The notes: a model not told the origin generated them from the letters alone. A DNA stretch of 64,000 nt from Maridesulfovibrio frigidus DSM 17176 (GCF_000711735.1 NZ_JONL01000008.1:124001-188000); one strand, 5' to 3'; counted from the stretch's first letter, positions 54,849-64,000 are shown. Program-made: numbers and translations.

Positions 54849-55212
54849 TTTGCTGAATCCTCTGCGGGTAATTTATGTCTTTCGATTGTGCTATTCTTAA
54901 TATAACAAATATTACAGAATAAAAGTCTTTAATAATTTTTGAAAATGTACATTATTCTTGTTTCTGTATTGCCAAAAAACTCTTAGCCGAGGTAGATACT
55001 AAGTTCCTACGAAGGGCTTTTTTGATGTTTAGGGCTTTTCATAGCCGAATAGTAAGTCTACACGTAAATAAGACATCAATAAAGCTCGAAGAGTTTTAGA
55101 TATTATTGATTCTTATTTATCCTGTTAGTTAAAATGCTTATTGGTGTATGCTGGCTTTGGGGGCAGAGTGTATGATGTTTTATCGTAACTTATATTTGAG
55201 GGAGTTAATGAA
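54849..55212. other. Divergent intergenic region upstream of ald
   Basis: About 360 AT-rich bases separate the response-regulator start from ald. No ORF, long repeat or recognisable promoter was found by eye. Confidence 0.5.
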
Positions 55213-56319
55213 ATGCTTATAGGTATTCCAAAAGAAGTTAAAACAATGGAAAATAGAGTCTCTATGACTCCTGGTGCAGTAGAAACTCTTGTCCGTCGTG
55301 GTCATGCTGTTGTCGTTGAAAACGGTGCCGGTGTCGGTAGTGGTCTTCCAGACGAAGAGTATGTTGCTGCCGGTGCTAAAATGGTCACTGTTGGCGAAGC
55401 ATGGGCTGCAGAAATGGTAATTAAGGTTAAAGAGCCTATTGCATCTGAATATAAGTATCTTCGTGATGATCTTCTTCTTTTCACATATCTACATCTTGCT
55501 GCTGACGAAGCGCTGACTAAAGCTCTTCTGAAAAGCGGCACAACCGGCGTAGCTTATGAAACAGTTCAGCTCCCTGATCGTTCACTTCCTTTACTAACAC
55601 CTATGAGCGAAGTTGCTGGTAGAATGGCTTCTCAGGAAGGTGCTCTACACCTTGAGAAACCTAAAGGCGGACGCGGTGTTCTTCTTGGTGGAGTTCCCGG
55701 GGTTGCTCCTGCAAACGTAATGATTCTTGGTGGTGGTGTTGTCGGAACTAATGCTGCTAAAATAGCAGTGGGTATGGGCGCTAGAGTTACCATCTTTGAT
55801 GTTAGTCATTCACGTCTTCAGTACCTCGATGATATTTTTAACGGCAGAGTTACTACAATTACTTCTACCGAGCCTAATATTCGTGCTGCGGTAATCGAGG
55901 CTGACCTTGTTATTGGCGCAGTGCTTATTCCCGGCGCAAAGGCTCCTAATTTGGTTACGCGCGATATGCTTTCCACCATGAAAGAAGGCGCAGTTATTGT
56001 AGATGTTGCTGTTGATCAGGGTGGTTGTGTTGAGACTATTAAGGCAACTACACACACTGACCCTACCTACGTTGTGGATGGAGTGATTCATTACGGTGTG
56101 GCGAACATGCCGGGTGCTGTTCCAAGGACATCTACTTTCGCTCTTGTAAATCAGACACTTACATATGCGATTCAGTTGGCAGATAAAGGTGTTGATGCTC
56201 TACGCGCTAACGAATCGTTGAAGCTTGGCCTGAATACCATGAATGGTAAGCTCACTTGTGCTGAAGTCGGTGAAGCTTTGGGGCTGGAAACAATTACTCG
56301 TGATGAGGCTCTTGCATAG
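55213..56319 (+). CDS. ald: Alanine dehydrogenase
   Basis: This 368-residue enzyme interconverts L-alanine and pyruvate plus ammonia with NAD. It starts MLIGIPKEVKTMENRVSMTP; VKVKEP and YLHLAADE carry the active-site Lys and His. NAD binding is in VMILGGGVVGTNAAKIAVGMG, and VDGVIHYGVANMPGAVPRT completes the active site. Sulfate reducers and relatives use it in alanine use or nitrogen balance. GAGGGAG precedes the start. A terminator follows. Confidence 0.96.
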   Translation: MLIGIPKEVKTMENRVSMTPGAVETLVRRGHAVVVENGAGVGSGLPDEEYVAAGAKMVTVGEAWAAEMVIKVKEPIASEYKYLRDDLLLFTYLHLAADEALTKALLKSGTTGVAYETVQLPDRSLPLLTPMSEVAGRMASQEGALHLEKPKGGRGVLLGGVPGVAPANVMILGGGVVGTNAAKIAVGMGARVTIFDVSHSRLQYLDDIFNGRVTTITSTEPNIRAAVIEADLVIGAVLIPGAKAPNLVTRDMLSTMKEGAVIVDVAVDQGGCVETIKATTHTDPTYVVDGVIHYGVANMPGAVPRTSTFALVNQTLTYAIQLADKGVDALRANESLKLGLNTMNGKLTCAEVGEALGLETITRDEALA

Positions 56320-56720
56320 TCGATTCTAATAGAGATATTTTCCGTGCTCCTTCGGGAGTAATCGGAGTTACGGGGTGAAGGCTTTAGCTTTCACCCCGTT
56401 TTTATTTGATTCGTATAGAAGAATTTATAACTCAAATTTGTTAGTAGGCGTTTACTGCGCTTTTTGCTGATGATATGTTTACATAAATCTGGGACATGTC
56501 TTGAGACTGAGTTCTCTAGCGTTTCTCTTGTGACTGTTGATGGCCCCCGAGAGAAATGCAGTTGTTTTCTTTTTTTTGCATATTATTTAAAATTTAATAT
56601 ATTTTTGTAGCCAAAATGTGTAAAAATAAGGCATTGCTTGTAATAAAGTGATTGTTGTTTAGGGCTTTTCCACAGGGAGTAGTACAATTCTTTTATTGCT
56701 AATTTGCAGGAGTGAATTTT
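56320..56720. other. Intergenic region between ald and sensor kinase
   Basis: The left part holds the ald terminator (56370-56405) and a small CTCC-TTCG-GGAG hairpin near 56347. The remaining ~300 AT-rich bases contain TTTCTCT/AGAGAAA arms about 20 bases apart near 56525-56560, but no ORF or clear promoter. Confidence 0.5.
56370..56405 (+). terminator. Intrinsic terminator after ald
   Basis: ACGGGGTGAA and TTCACCCCGT form a 10-bp stem around GGCTTTAGCT, followed by TTTTTATTT. Confidence 0.9.
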
Positions 56721-58121
56721 TTGCGTAAAACTACAGTTCTGATTGTTGAAGACAGTGTCTCAATCGGTCAGCAATTAAAAGTTGAAATTGAAGAGACTCT
56801 GGGGATTAGTGCTCTAGTCGCAGAAAGCTATAAAGCTGCTGAAAAAATTATGGAAGAAAGGTCCGAGGATATTTTTCTGGCTATCCTGGACTTACTATTA
56901 CCGGATGCTCTTGAAAATGAGATCGTAGATCTTGCAATGAGCTATGATTTACCGAGTGTAATTTTTACCTCCAACCTTGATGATTTAGTTAGATCCAAAG
57001 CCTTTTCAAAGAACATATTAGATTTCGTAGTAAAAGATCGCCATGCAATTTCTAATATAGCTTCTCTTCTTAAATGGTTGCAGTCCAATGTCGGCAAAAA
57101 AATCCTCGTTGTGGATGATTCTAAATCGGTTCGCACAATGGTTTCTTCTAGGCTTGCTTCGAGCAAGCTGGAAGTGTTATCAGCCTGCAATGGTTTAGAA
57201 GCTCTTCAGATAGTCGAAGACAATCCTGATTTATCAATGGTTATAACTGATTATGAAATGCCTGAAATGGATGGTCTTGAGCTGGTTAAACGCTTGAGGA
57301 TGAGATTCTCTCGCGAAGAATTGGCGATTATAGGGATGTCCCATGTTGAAAACAAAGCGTTGACGTCCAAATTTTTGAAGTCTGGTGCAAGCGATTTCCT
57401 CAGTAAGCCTTTTGAAGCAGAAGAGCTTATTACACGGGTTAGAATTAATCTTGAGTCCCTTGATCACGTTCAGAAATTAAAGGGTCTCAGCGAATTTAAG
57501 AGCACGTTTTTAGGTATGATGGCTCACGATCTGAAGACACCTATCGGTGGAATTAGTGCTATTTCAACTTTGCTACGCCGAGAATTAAACTCTGATTTGA
57601 ACGGTGAGCATCTTGAAATGCTCGATGTTATTTATAAAGAGAGCAAAGACATGAATATGTTGGTCGGTGACCTGCTTGATATTTCAGCCATTGAGCAGGG
57701 TAAACTTAATCTTGTTAAGGCTGAATATAAAATTTCTGAGCTTATTTTACGGAGTTTAAGTCTTCACCGCTTTAGCGCTCGGGATAAAGGGATAGAGCTT
57801 GAAACAAGGCTCGATATCGACAACGCTCCGTCCATAAAAGTTGATGCCCAGCGTTTTTTACAGGTGGTAAATAATTTAGTAGCCAATGCGCTCGAGTATT
57901 CACCTTCTGGATCGACAGTTGTGATTAAGTTAATATCAAGCAGCGATGGTCTTGTTGTTTCTGTAAAGGATCAAGGTCCCGGACTTCCTGAAGGAACACA
58001 TAAGACCGGGCTTGGTCTTACTATTTCTAAGAAAATTGTTGAGGCTCACGGTGGTGATATCTGGTTGGAGAATAATAAGTGCGAGGGGCTTACTTCTTCT
58101 TTTTCGGTGCCAGTTGTATAA
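56721..58121 (+). CDS. Double-receiver sensor histidine kinase
   Basis: This 466-residue cytosolic protein has two receiver domains followed by a kinase core. REC1 Asp is in LAILDLLLPD (about residue 57) and REC2 Asp is in VITDYEMPEMDG (about 176). The dimerisation His is in FLGMMAHDLKTPIGG (about 269), and the ATPase has NNLVANALEYSP, DQGPGLPEG and GLGLTISKKI. There is no membrane segment, so input must come through the receivers. AGGAG at 56708-56712 is spaced for TTG 56721; it overlaps GTG 56712, which is therefore unlikely to be the start. Confidence 0.88.
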   Translation: MRKTTVLIVEDSVSIGQQLKVEIEETLGISALVAESYKAAEKIMEERSEDIFLAILDLLLPDALENEIVDLAMSYDLPSVIFTSNLDDLVRSKAFSKNILDFVVKDRHAISNIASLLKWLQSNVGKKILVVDDSKSVRTMVSSRLASSKLEVLSACNGLEALQIVEDNPDLSMVITDYEMPEMDGLELVKRLRMRFSREELAIIGMSHVENKALTSKFLKSGASDFLSKPFEAEELITRVRINLESLDHVQKLKGLSEFKSTFLGMMAHDLKTPIGGISAISTLLRRELNSDLNGEHLEMLDVIYKESKDMNMLVGDLLDISAIEQGKLNLVKAEYKISELILRSLSLHRFSARDKGIELETRLDIDNAPSIKVDAQRFLQVVNNLVANALEYSPSGSTVVIKLISSSDGLVVSVKDQGPGLPEGTHKTGLGLTISKKIVEAHGGDIWLENNKCEGLTSSFSVPVV

Positions 58122-58176
58122 AATTGATGTACAACTAATCCTTGGGGTAAAATCAGTCTGTGCAGGAGTTCAAGGT

Positions 58177-58719
58177 ATGGTGGGAATCCTAAAATTTGTT
58201 TGCGAAAACGGAGCTGTTGCTCTTGGATACTGGTTCATTACTTATTTGAACTGGTTACTTTTCAGCAGCGTTGGAATTATGCCTATGCCAATATGGCCTG
58301 CTGCAGCACTTGCTTTGATTGTAGCATTGTATCGTGGATGGTCGGTGGCTGTGGGTATTGCTGTCGGAGTTGTGTTGGCAGATTATTTCACGTTGGGAGT
58401 AGCTTTGAAGCTTGCCGCGAGCATTTCAGTTGCAAACACTCTCGGGCCTGTTTTAGGGGCTATTCTTATTAAGAAAAGGATTTCACGGGAGCTGAAGATA
58501 AAGAGCTTACGTGATTTTATTATAGTGTTTTTGATCGGCCTTATATTTGTTCCTTTTGTTGCTTCTCTAGGTGGAATCGGGAGTCTGCTCTTTTTTGGAG
58601 AACTATCTTCAGGTATGGCTCTTTCTTTCATGGTTAGATGGGGTATGGCCCATTCGCTGGGGACATTACTATTTGCACTCCCTTACTTGATCTGGGCCGA
58701 GAGCCGGAGGCTGGTATGA
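58177..58719 (+). CDS. Stand-alone MASE1-like membrane sensor protein
   Basis: This 180-residue protein is almost entirely membrane helices (about six) and resembles the MASE1 sensory domain, with PIWPAAALALIVALYRGWSVAVG and LADYFTLGVALKLAASISVANTLGP. MASE1 is normally fused to a kinase or diguanylate cyclase; here it ends in SRRLV and the kinase starts in a separate frame. CAGGAG lies ahead of ATG 58177. The stop overlaps the next start (ATGA), so the pair is translationally coupled and probably works as a two-part receptor. Confidence 0.7.
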   Translation: MVGILKFVCENGAVALGYWFITYLNWLLFSSVGIMPMPIWPAAALALIVALYRGWSVAVGIAVGVVLADYFTLGVALKLAASISVANTLGPVLGAILIKKRISRELKIKSLRDFIIVFLIGLIFVPFVASLGGIGSLLFFGELSSGMALSFMVRWGMAHSLGTLLFALPYLIWAESRRLV

Positions 58720-60566
58720 CCACGAGATCGGAATTTTCTGGGAAGGATATGTTGGCAGTTTTTGCCTTCATTGCAGCCTGCCTTTGGATGAGTGATGCTA
58801 TTGTTGAGTTTCTCTGGTTTAACTCTCATGGAAAAACATTTTTTTCATTTTTTTTGCCAATAGATGAGCCTCATGAACTCTTTATAAGAGTTATGTTTAC
58901 CTGTGTTTTGGTGCTCAGTGGAAGTTTTGGTTCCCTGATGTATGCTAAGCTTGAACGATCAGAAGAACATGCGCGGCAAAGTGAGAAAAATCTCAGCACT
59001 ACATTTGATTCTATCGGAGAGGCCGTAATTTCAACAGATTCGGACGGGTATGTTGTTCGTATGAACCCTGTTGCAGAAAGGATGACGGGGTGGCCTTTTG
59101 CCGATGCTGAGGGGCTTTGCTTTGCGGATGTTGTAAAGGTTGTTGACTCTAAGACAAGAGCTGTCTGCACAAGCCCTATTGAAGGGGTTATTCTTCGGAA
59201 GGAAAGTCAGAGTTTTCCGAGAAATGCTGTGCTTGTTTCAAGAAATGGGCAGGAGTATGAAATAGCTGATTCAGCTTCTCCTATTATAGATGATGATGGA
59301 GAGGTTGCGGGCGTTGTTCTTGTATTTAGAGATTTAACAGAGCGCAATAGCCAGGAGTCCGAGCTAAGTAAACTCCGCAATTATCTTTCTAGTATAGTAG
59401 ATTCAATGCCATCTGTGCTTGTAGGTGTTGACGGAGATGGCAATGTTACTTTGTGGAATAAAATGGCCGCAAAGGTTACAGGTCTTTCGGCTGAAGTTGT
59501 ACAAGGAAAGATGCTGATTCAGGTTTTTCCTCAGATGGAAGATGATATGCAAGGAATCCTTGAAAGCATCAAATCAAAGACAACTAGACGTGAACAGAGA
59601 AAGATGCGCCATTCGGTTACTGGGGTTTGCTATGAGGATGTAACAATATATCCTTTAATTGCGAATGGAGTAGAGGGAGCTGTAATTCTGATTGATGATG
59701 TGACTGAACTTATCAAAATGGAACAGGCAATGATCCAGAATGAAAAGATGATGTCTATCGGAGGTTTGGCTGCCGGGATGGCTCACGAGATTAACAACCC
59801 TCTTGCTGCAATTCTCGGGCATGCTCAAAATATCAATAACCGTGTTTTCGGTGAACTCGAGAAAAATAAGACCGTTGCTTCGGAATGTGAAGTTTCACTT
59901 AATAAGGTGCGAGAGTATTTAGAGAAAAGAGATGTGCCGAGGATGCTCGATGGAATTTATTCTTCAAGCAACCGTGCGGCCAAAATAATTGGTAATATGG
60001 CCCGGTTTAGTCACAAAGAGGACGATAATTTTGGAAAGCATAATCTAGCTTCAATGCTCGATGAAACTTTGGAACTTGCCACAAACGACTATGACTTTAA
60101 AAGGCATTACGATTTTCGCAAGATAGAAATCGTGCGAGAATATGATGCAGAAGTCCCTGAAGTATATTGTGAAAGCAGCGACATTCAGCAGGTTTTCTTT
60201 AATTTGCTTAAGAACGGTGCTCAATACATGGTGATGAAAGATTATCGCGGTGCTCACCCAAAATTCGTTCTTCGTGTACGAAGGGAAGAGAACATGGCTG
60301 TAGTTGAGGTTGAAGATAATGGTCCAGGTATGGATGAAGATGTACTTAAAAGAATTTTTGAACCATTTTATTCTACCAAAAAATTGGGACAGGGAAGCGG
60401 GTTGGGGCTTTCGGTTTCATATTTTGTCATAGCTGACCAGCACAAGGGGATCATGGAAGCTCATTCAAAGCCCGGGAGCTGGGCGCGGTTTATAGTAAAG
60501 CTGCCTATCGGCGATTCTCCTCAGTTGCAGGAGGCTGTTTCCGATGAATGCGTAAAAGTGGCATGA
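58716..60566 (+). CDS. Membrane sensor histidine kinase with two PAS domains
   Basis: This 616-residue kinase has two N-terminal helices (about 10-32 and 55-78), PAS domains at about 90-215 and 220-345, and a HisKA/HATPase core. The phosphorylated His is in GGLAAGMAHEINNPLAAILG (about 358). The ATPase carries NLLKNGAQYM, VEDNGPGMDEDV and GQGSGLGLSVSY. A ~60-residue insertion follows the His helix. The ATG overlaps the stop of the MASE1-like gene, and GGAG provides the ribosome site. No response regulator follows in the operon. Confidence 0.9.
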   Translation: MTTRSEFSGKDMLAVFAFIAACLWMSDAIVEFLWFNSHGKTFFSFFLPIDEPHELFIRVMFTCVLVLSGSFGSLMYAKLERSEEHARQSEKNLSTTFDSIGEAVISTDSDGYVVRMNPVAERMTGWPFADAEGLCFADVVKVVDSKTRAVCTSPIEGVILRKESQSFPRNAVLVSRNGQEYEIADSASPIIDDDGEVAGVVLVFRDLTERNSQESELSKLRNYLSSIVDSMPSVLVGVDGDGNVTLWNKMAAKVTGLSAEVVQGKMLIQVFPQMEDDMQGILESIKSKTTRREQRKMRHSVTGVCYEDVTIYPLIANGVEGAVILIDDVTELIKMEQAMIQNEKMMSIGGLAAGMAHEINNPLAAILGHAQNINNRVFGELEKNKTVASECEVSLNKVREYLEKRDVPRMLDGIYSSSNRAAKIIGNMARFSHKEDDNFGKHNLASMLDETLELATNDYDFKRHYDFRKIEIVREYDAEVPEVYCESSDIQQVFFNLLKNGAQYMVMKDYRGAHPKFVLRVRREENMAVVEVEDNGPGMDEDVLKRIFEPFYSTKKLGQGSGLGLSVSYFVIADQHKGIMEAHSKPGSWARFIVKLPIGDSPQLQEAVSDECVKVA

Positions 60567-60676
60567 TGGCTATAAATGACGGACGATTTGAACTCTTTGG
60601 ATTTACAGAGTAGCATGTTCATGGTTATTAGTGCAGCTTGTTACGTGCTCCTTTATTGAATTCATGGAGATAGGTT

Positions 60677-61429
60677 GTGGCTAAGAAAGAAGAAGAAATT
60701 ATATATATAATGGGGAAGCCTCCTGTTACCCCTCCCCCTGAAGAGGGACTTCCTCCGTGGATGGCGACATTTGCGGATATGGTTACTCTTTTACTTTGTT
60801 TCTTTGTTCTTCTCTTATCGTTTGCAAATCAGGATATTGCTAACTTTGAAAAGTTGAAAGGGTCGATGACAGAAGCTTTTGGTGTCCAGACCATGGACAA
60901 AAGTGGACGCAAGGTCGCTTATTCAGAAAGCCCTTTTTCAGCCAGTTCTTTAAAAAAGTCCGCAAAGAAAGATATGGCGGCCTTAGAATTGGATATCAGA
61001 GCGTTCATTAATGCTGGTAAAGTTTCCAAGCTTATGTCTGTTAATTCTGATCAGCAAGGGGTGCTTGTGCGCGTGCCTTCCCGTGCGATATTTAAGCCAG
61101 GAACTGCACTTCTTGATCCTCGAATTCACAAAGTGCTTAATAAAATATCGAACTTAATGAAGACTAAAAATTTTAATCTTGTTGTCAGAGGGCATACCGA
61201 TGACCGGGCAACAAAGAATAATGTCTATGCATCTAATTGGGAACTTTCTGCGGCCCGGGCAGCATCCTGTCTACGATATATTTTGGAAAAATCCGGCGTT
61301 TCTCCAACCAGAGTTAAAGCTGTAGGATATGCGGGCACGAAACCTTTGGTTCCTAATACATCGAATCGAAACAGAGCTCTTAATCGCAGGGTTGAATACT
61401 ATTACCAGCCTCCGTCAGATGAATGGTAG
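60677..61429 (+). CDS. MotB/OmpA-type flagellar motor or peptidoglycan-binding protein
   Basis: This 250-residue protein has a short cytoplasmic N-terminus with PPPEEGLPPWMATFADMVTL, then one membrane helix (LLLCFFVLLLSFANQ) with the MotB-type Asp-containing entry, and a C-terminal OmpA domain: VRGHTDDRATKNN, NWELSAARAASCL and RRVEYYY. It fits the MotB stator family, which binds peptidoglycan. motA is absent here, so its partner is elsewhere or it serves another proton-driven complex. Translation starts at GTG 60677. Confidence 0.82.
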   Translation: MAKKEEEIIYIMGKPPVTPPPEEGLPPWMATFADMVTLLLCFFVLLLSFANQDIANFEKLKGSMTEAFGVQTMDKSGRKVAYSESPFSASSLKKSAKKDMAALELDIRAFINAGKVSKLMSVNSDQQGVLVRVPSRAIFKPGTALLDPRIHKVLNKISNLMKTKNFNLVVRGHTDDRATKNNVYASNWELSAARAASCLRYILEKSGVSPTRVKAVGYAGTKPLVPNTSNRNRALNRRVEYYYQPPSDEW

Positions 61430-61465
61430 TTTGGTCACTTTAAGTCTGTGAGAAAATTTCATAAT

Positions 61466-61511
61466 AAAGCCCGGAATTGTCCTGTTTAAGCAGGTGCAAT
61501 TCCGGGCTTTT
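61466..61511. terminator. Bidirectional terminator between MotB-like and MucR-like genes
   Basis: AAAGCCCGGAATTG and CAATTCCGGGCTTT form a 14-bp stem, with an inner CCTG/CAGG stem, flanked by A/T runs. Confidence 0.92.
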
Positions 61512-61534
61512 ACAATTGCAGCTCTTTGTAAGTT

Positions 61535-61936
61535 CTAATCTTCCTGCTTTTTACGCTTTTCCCATAACTTCATTTCTTTCATTTTCTTGCGGCGTTCGCG
61601 CTGAAGAGATTTACATACCAGCGGTGTTTTTTTTGCGTAGCCCCACTTTTCCCGATATTCTTCAGGGGTTATATCGAACTTAGCGAGATGCCGTTTGGTA
61701 ATAACTTTAAAAGGTTTTCCTGATTCAAGGCAAATAATGGTTTTTTCTCTGATAGCTTTTTTAGGGTCGACCGGTGCAATCTGCTTTACAGGGGAATCTT
61801 CCAGCAATCCTTCACTTATTGTTTTTATTCCGGCTGAAAGAGTTCGAACCATAGAGGTTATCTCGTCTTCTGTCATAGTCCGCACACTTGCTTGAGCTTT
61901 AACAATTTCTAGAGCTGCCTTTAAATTGTCTTCCAT
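61535..61936 (-). CDS. MucR/Ros-like transcriptional regulator
   Basis: This 133-residue protein has the MucR/Ros signature IICLESGKPFKVITKRHLAKFDITPEEYREKWG, written here in two parts: the Cys-Gly-Lys segment and the HL.kf.iTPeeYR segment. Only one of the usual Cys of the Ros zinc finger is visible, so metal binding may be altered. The C-terminal tail is very basic. Such regulators control polysaccharide and cell-cycle genes in Alphaproteobacteria and are also seen in Desulfovibrionales. Targets unknown. Confidence 0.8.
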   Translation of the reverse strand: MEDNLKAALEIVKAQASVRTMTEDEITSMVRTLSAGIKTISEGLLEDSPVKQIAPVDPKKAIREKTIICLESGKPFKVITKRHLAKFDITPEEYREKWGYAKKTPLVCKSLQRERRKKMKEMKLWEKRKKQED

Positions 61937-62214
61937 TTTACCTCCCCACTGTTTGTTTTGCTTCTGCTCTGTGTAACAATTCAGATTTGAGTTGCTTCAT
62001 TAAAAGTATGATGTTGAAGACTTATTAGTTTTTTATAGACTACATTTGTAACATCACATGGATATAAAGGTGAAGTGGAATGTTAAAAAAGTGCAGAATC
62101 AAATGAGGTTTGTTTGGAAAATTAATTCGGCTTATGATATGCAAGTTTATAGTGTGATTTTAAGTAAAATAAGTTGCTTGGGATAGAATACATTGAAACT
62201 GGCGAGGTTGCATC

Positions 62215-64000
62215 ATGCCTACAAAAGACTTTGATAAAGTTTTAAAGAATATGGGAGAGCTTAATCCCGAATCATTGGTTGAAAGTATTTGCCAACATCA
62301 TCTTTCAGATCTTGGCAGAGATTATGGAAGGACAGATAAACATTCACTTTATCAATCTTTAGCTTATTCCTTGCGTGATAGGCTGGTAGGTAACTGGATA
62401 CGAACGCAGAGATCTTACTATAACAGCAGTGCAAAAAGTGTTTACTATCTTTCACTCGAATTTCTGGTTGGTAAATCGCTTACAAGCAACGCCATAAACC
62501 TTGGTGTTGAGAAAGAGACCGCAGAGGCCCTCGATACGTTTGGTGTCACATTAGAAGAGGTAGAAAGTGCCGAAGCTGATGCCGGGCTAGGCAATGGCGG
62601 CTTAGGCAGGTTAGCTTCATGTTTCCTCGATTCAATGGCTACGCTTGGGATTTCCGGATATGGTTACGGGATACGTTATGAATACGGTATTTTTAAGCAG
62701 GCTATTGAAAATGGAGAACAGGTTGAGCTGCCGGATGATTGGCTCCATGTCGGGAATCCATGGGAATTCCGCAGAAGGGGGTTTGTATTTACCATCGGGC
62801 TTTACGGTAAAGAAGAACAGTACACCCATGACGATGGATCTATAAGGCACCGCTGGGCTGATAGTGCGAAAGTAATGGCTATGCCCGTGGATATGCTGAT
62901 TCCCGGCTATAAAAATGGAAATGTCATTAATATGAGGCTCTGGGAGGCTCAGCCTGCAAGGCGGTTCAACCTCGATTTATTTAATAGTGGCGATTATATC
63001 CGCTCAATGGAAGATGCTGTTAAAACCGAAACCATCTCCAAAGTACTTTATCCCAGTGATAGGCTCAGTGAAGGGCGCGAGCTTAGACTTGTGCAGCAGT
63101 ATTTTTTCGTATCTGCGACAATTCAGGATATGCTTCGTAGATTTAAAAAATTAAAACTCGATTTTTCAGAACTGCCGAACAGGGCTGTGGTTCATCTGAA
63201 TGAAACGCATCCTGCAATCGCAATTCCAGAGCTGATGAGAATACTGATTGATGAGCATATGCTCAATTGGGATCATGCATGGAGAATTTGCCGACGGACT
63301 TTAGCTTATACGAATCATACCGTAATGCCTGAAGCTCTCGAAAAATGGTCGCTTGAAATGATGCGTAAGGTTCTTCCGCGTCATGTATCAATCATTTTTG
63401 AAATTAATAGGCGCTTTCTGGATGATGTTGAAAGCCGTTTCCCCGGTGATGGTGACAGGTTGGCGCGTATGTCTATTATTGAGGAAGGAGAATATCCTCA
63501 GGTCCGTATGGCGTGGCTCGCAGTTGTAGGAAGTTTCACTGTTAATGGTGTGTCCACATTGCACGGTGAGCTTATCAAGAAGAATATTTTTTACGATTTC
63601 GTAGAGATGTTCCCGAATAGATTCACTTCAGTGACGAACGGAATTACTCCGCGCAGATGGCTCAAGCAATGCAACATTCCTCTTTCTGAGTTGATCACAG
63701 ATAAAATTGGTCCGGATTGGGTTACAGATTTGTCTCAGCTTCGCAAACTTGAATCGCTGGCGGAAGACAGTTCGTTTCAGGATAAATGGTATGATTGTCG
63801 CTTGCAGGCGAAGAAAAGGTTGGTTGAGTATGCTCGTAAAGAGTACGGGCTGTATCTCCCCGCTGACTGGATGTATGATGTTCAGGTTAAGAGAATTCAT
63901 GAGTATAAGAGACAAGTGCTTAATGTATTGCACGCAATTACTTTGTATTGCCGACTCAAGAAAGACCCTTCAAGTGTTGCTGTTCCGCGTCTTAAGATTT
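62215..64000 (+). CDS. glgP: Glycogen/starch phosphorylase, N-terminal part (3' end outside window)
   Basis: The frame from ATG 62215 stays open to the window edge, giving 595 codons. It reads VYYLSLEFLVGKSLTSNAIN, AEADAGLGNGGLGRLASCFLDS and ATLGISGYGYGIRYEYGIF, followed by DWLHVGNPWEFRR; later ALEKWSLEMMRKVLPRH, and NGITPRRWLKQCN. These match glycogen phosphorylase, which releases glucose-1-phosphate from alpha-1,4-glucans. The PLP-binding Lys lies beyond the edge. GAGG seven bases before the ATG is the ribosome site. Confidence 0.95.
   Translation, partial: MPTKDFDKVLKNMGELNPESLVESICQHHLSDLGRDYGRTDKHSLYQSLAYSLRDRLVGNWIRTQRSYYNSSAKSVYYLSLEFLVGKSLTSNAINLGVEKETAEALDTFGVTLEEVESAEADAGLGNGGLGRLASCFLDSMATLGISGYGYGIRYEYGIFKQAIENGEQVELPDDWLHVGNPWEFRRRGFVFTIGLYGKEEQYTHDDGSIRHRWADSAKVMAMPVDMLIPGYKNGNVINMRLWEAQPARRFNLDLFNSGDYIRSMEDAVKTETISKVLYPSDRLSEGRELRLVQQYFFVSATIQDMLRRFKKLKLDFSELPNRAVVHLNETHPAIAIPELMRILIDEHMLNWDHAWRICRRTLAYTNHTVMPEALEKWSLEMMRKVLPRHVSIIFEINRRFLDDVESRFPGDGDRLARMSIIEEGEYPQVRMAWLAVVGSFTVNGVSTLHGELIKKNIFYDFVEMFPNRFTSVTNGITPRRWLKQCNIPLSELITDKIGPDWVTDLSQLRKLESLAEDSSFQDKWYDCRLQAKKRLVEYARKEYGLYLPADWMYDVQVKRIHEYKRQVLNVLHAITLYCRLKKDPSSVAVPRLKI

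Overview
The window looks like a stretch of chromosome from a free-living, motile Gram-negative bacterium, most likely of the Desulfovibrio/Maridesulfovibrio type. This is an inference from the moderate AT content, the futalosine-type UbiA/MqnP homologue, a MucR/Ros-like regulator, many chemotaxis and two-component proteins, sigma-54 promoters, and a possible PEP-CTERM-like surface protein. No rRNA, tRNA, CRISPR array, insertion sequence or prophage was recognised.

Layout. 1-5.7 kb: the end of rny, its usual partner the TIGR00282/YmdB phosphoesterase, tyrS, a small DMT-like membrane protein, a UbiA/MqnP prenyltransferase and an MscS channel. 5.9-12.5 kb: a PAS-containing chemoreceptor, then a minus-strand block with a GAF/sigma-54 activator, a hydantoinase-type protein and a histone-deacetylase-like amidohydrolase. 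12.6-19 kb: a sigma-54 promoter ahead of a 77-residue protein, an orphan metal-binding lipocalin-independent ZnuA-type protein, and the nitrogen-control operon amtB-glnB-glnD behind a second sigma-54 promoter. 19-24.2 kb: a chemoreceptor with a C-terminal PDC/Cache-like domain, purD-purE, a LysE exporter, and an Hpt/response-regulator pair. 24.4-30.6 kb: htpG, a MerR-like regulator, coaX, eno and folD.

30.8-33.5 kb is the most accessory-looking region. It has a compact RHS protein whose C-terminal tip ends in an H...NCQD pattern, a small membrane-anchored protein that could be its immunity partner, and a 21-codon RHS-core fragment downstream, as expected from replaced toxin cassettes. 33.5-43 kb: iron alcohol dehydrogenase, the queC-queE-queD operon for 7-deazaguanine synthesis, an HD-GYP protein followed by a deacetylase-like and a formyltransferase-like gene, and uvrA. 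43-46.2 kb: minus-strand genes for Hpt, exported acetolactate decarboxylase, CheD, a DsbA-like protein without its first active-site Cys, and a STAS protein. 46.4-64 kb: a sorting-signal protein, an MFS transporter, a YgjP-like peptidase, an aminotransferase, a DEAD-box helicase, a MauE/rhodanese pair, a REC-SpoIIE-like protein, ald, two sensor kinases with a MASE1 protein, a MotB-like protein, a MucR-like regulator, and the 5' part of glycogen phosphorylase.

How the genes work together. The clearest functional units are nitrogen sensing and uptake (AmtB, PII, GlnD), queuosine precursor synthesis (QueC, QueE, QueD), purine synthesis (PurD, PurE), and a dispersed signalling set (two chemoreceptors, CheD, two Hpt proteins, stand-alone receivers, STAS, HD-GYP, kinases). 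Many genes are closed by strong hairpin-plus-T terminators, several of them bidirectional between convergent genes. Several translation starts were moved inside the longest open frame because a Shine-Dalgarno sequence is visible there.
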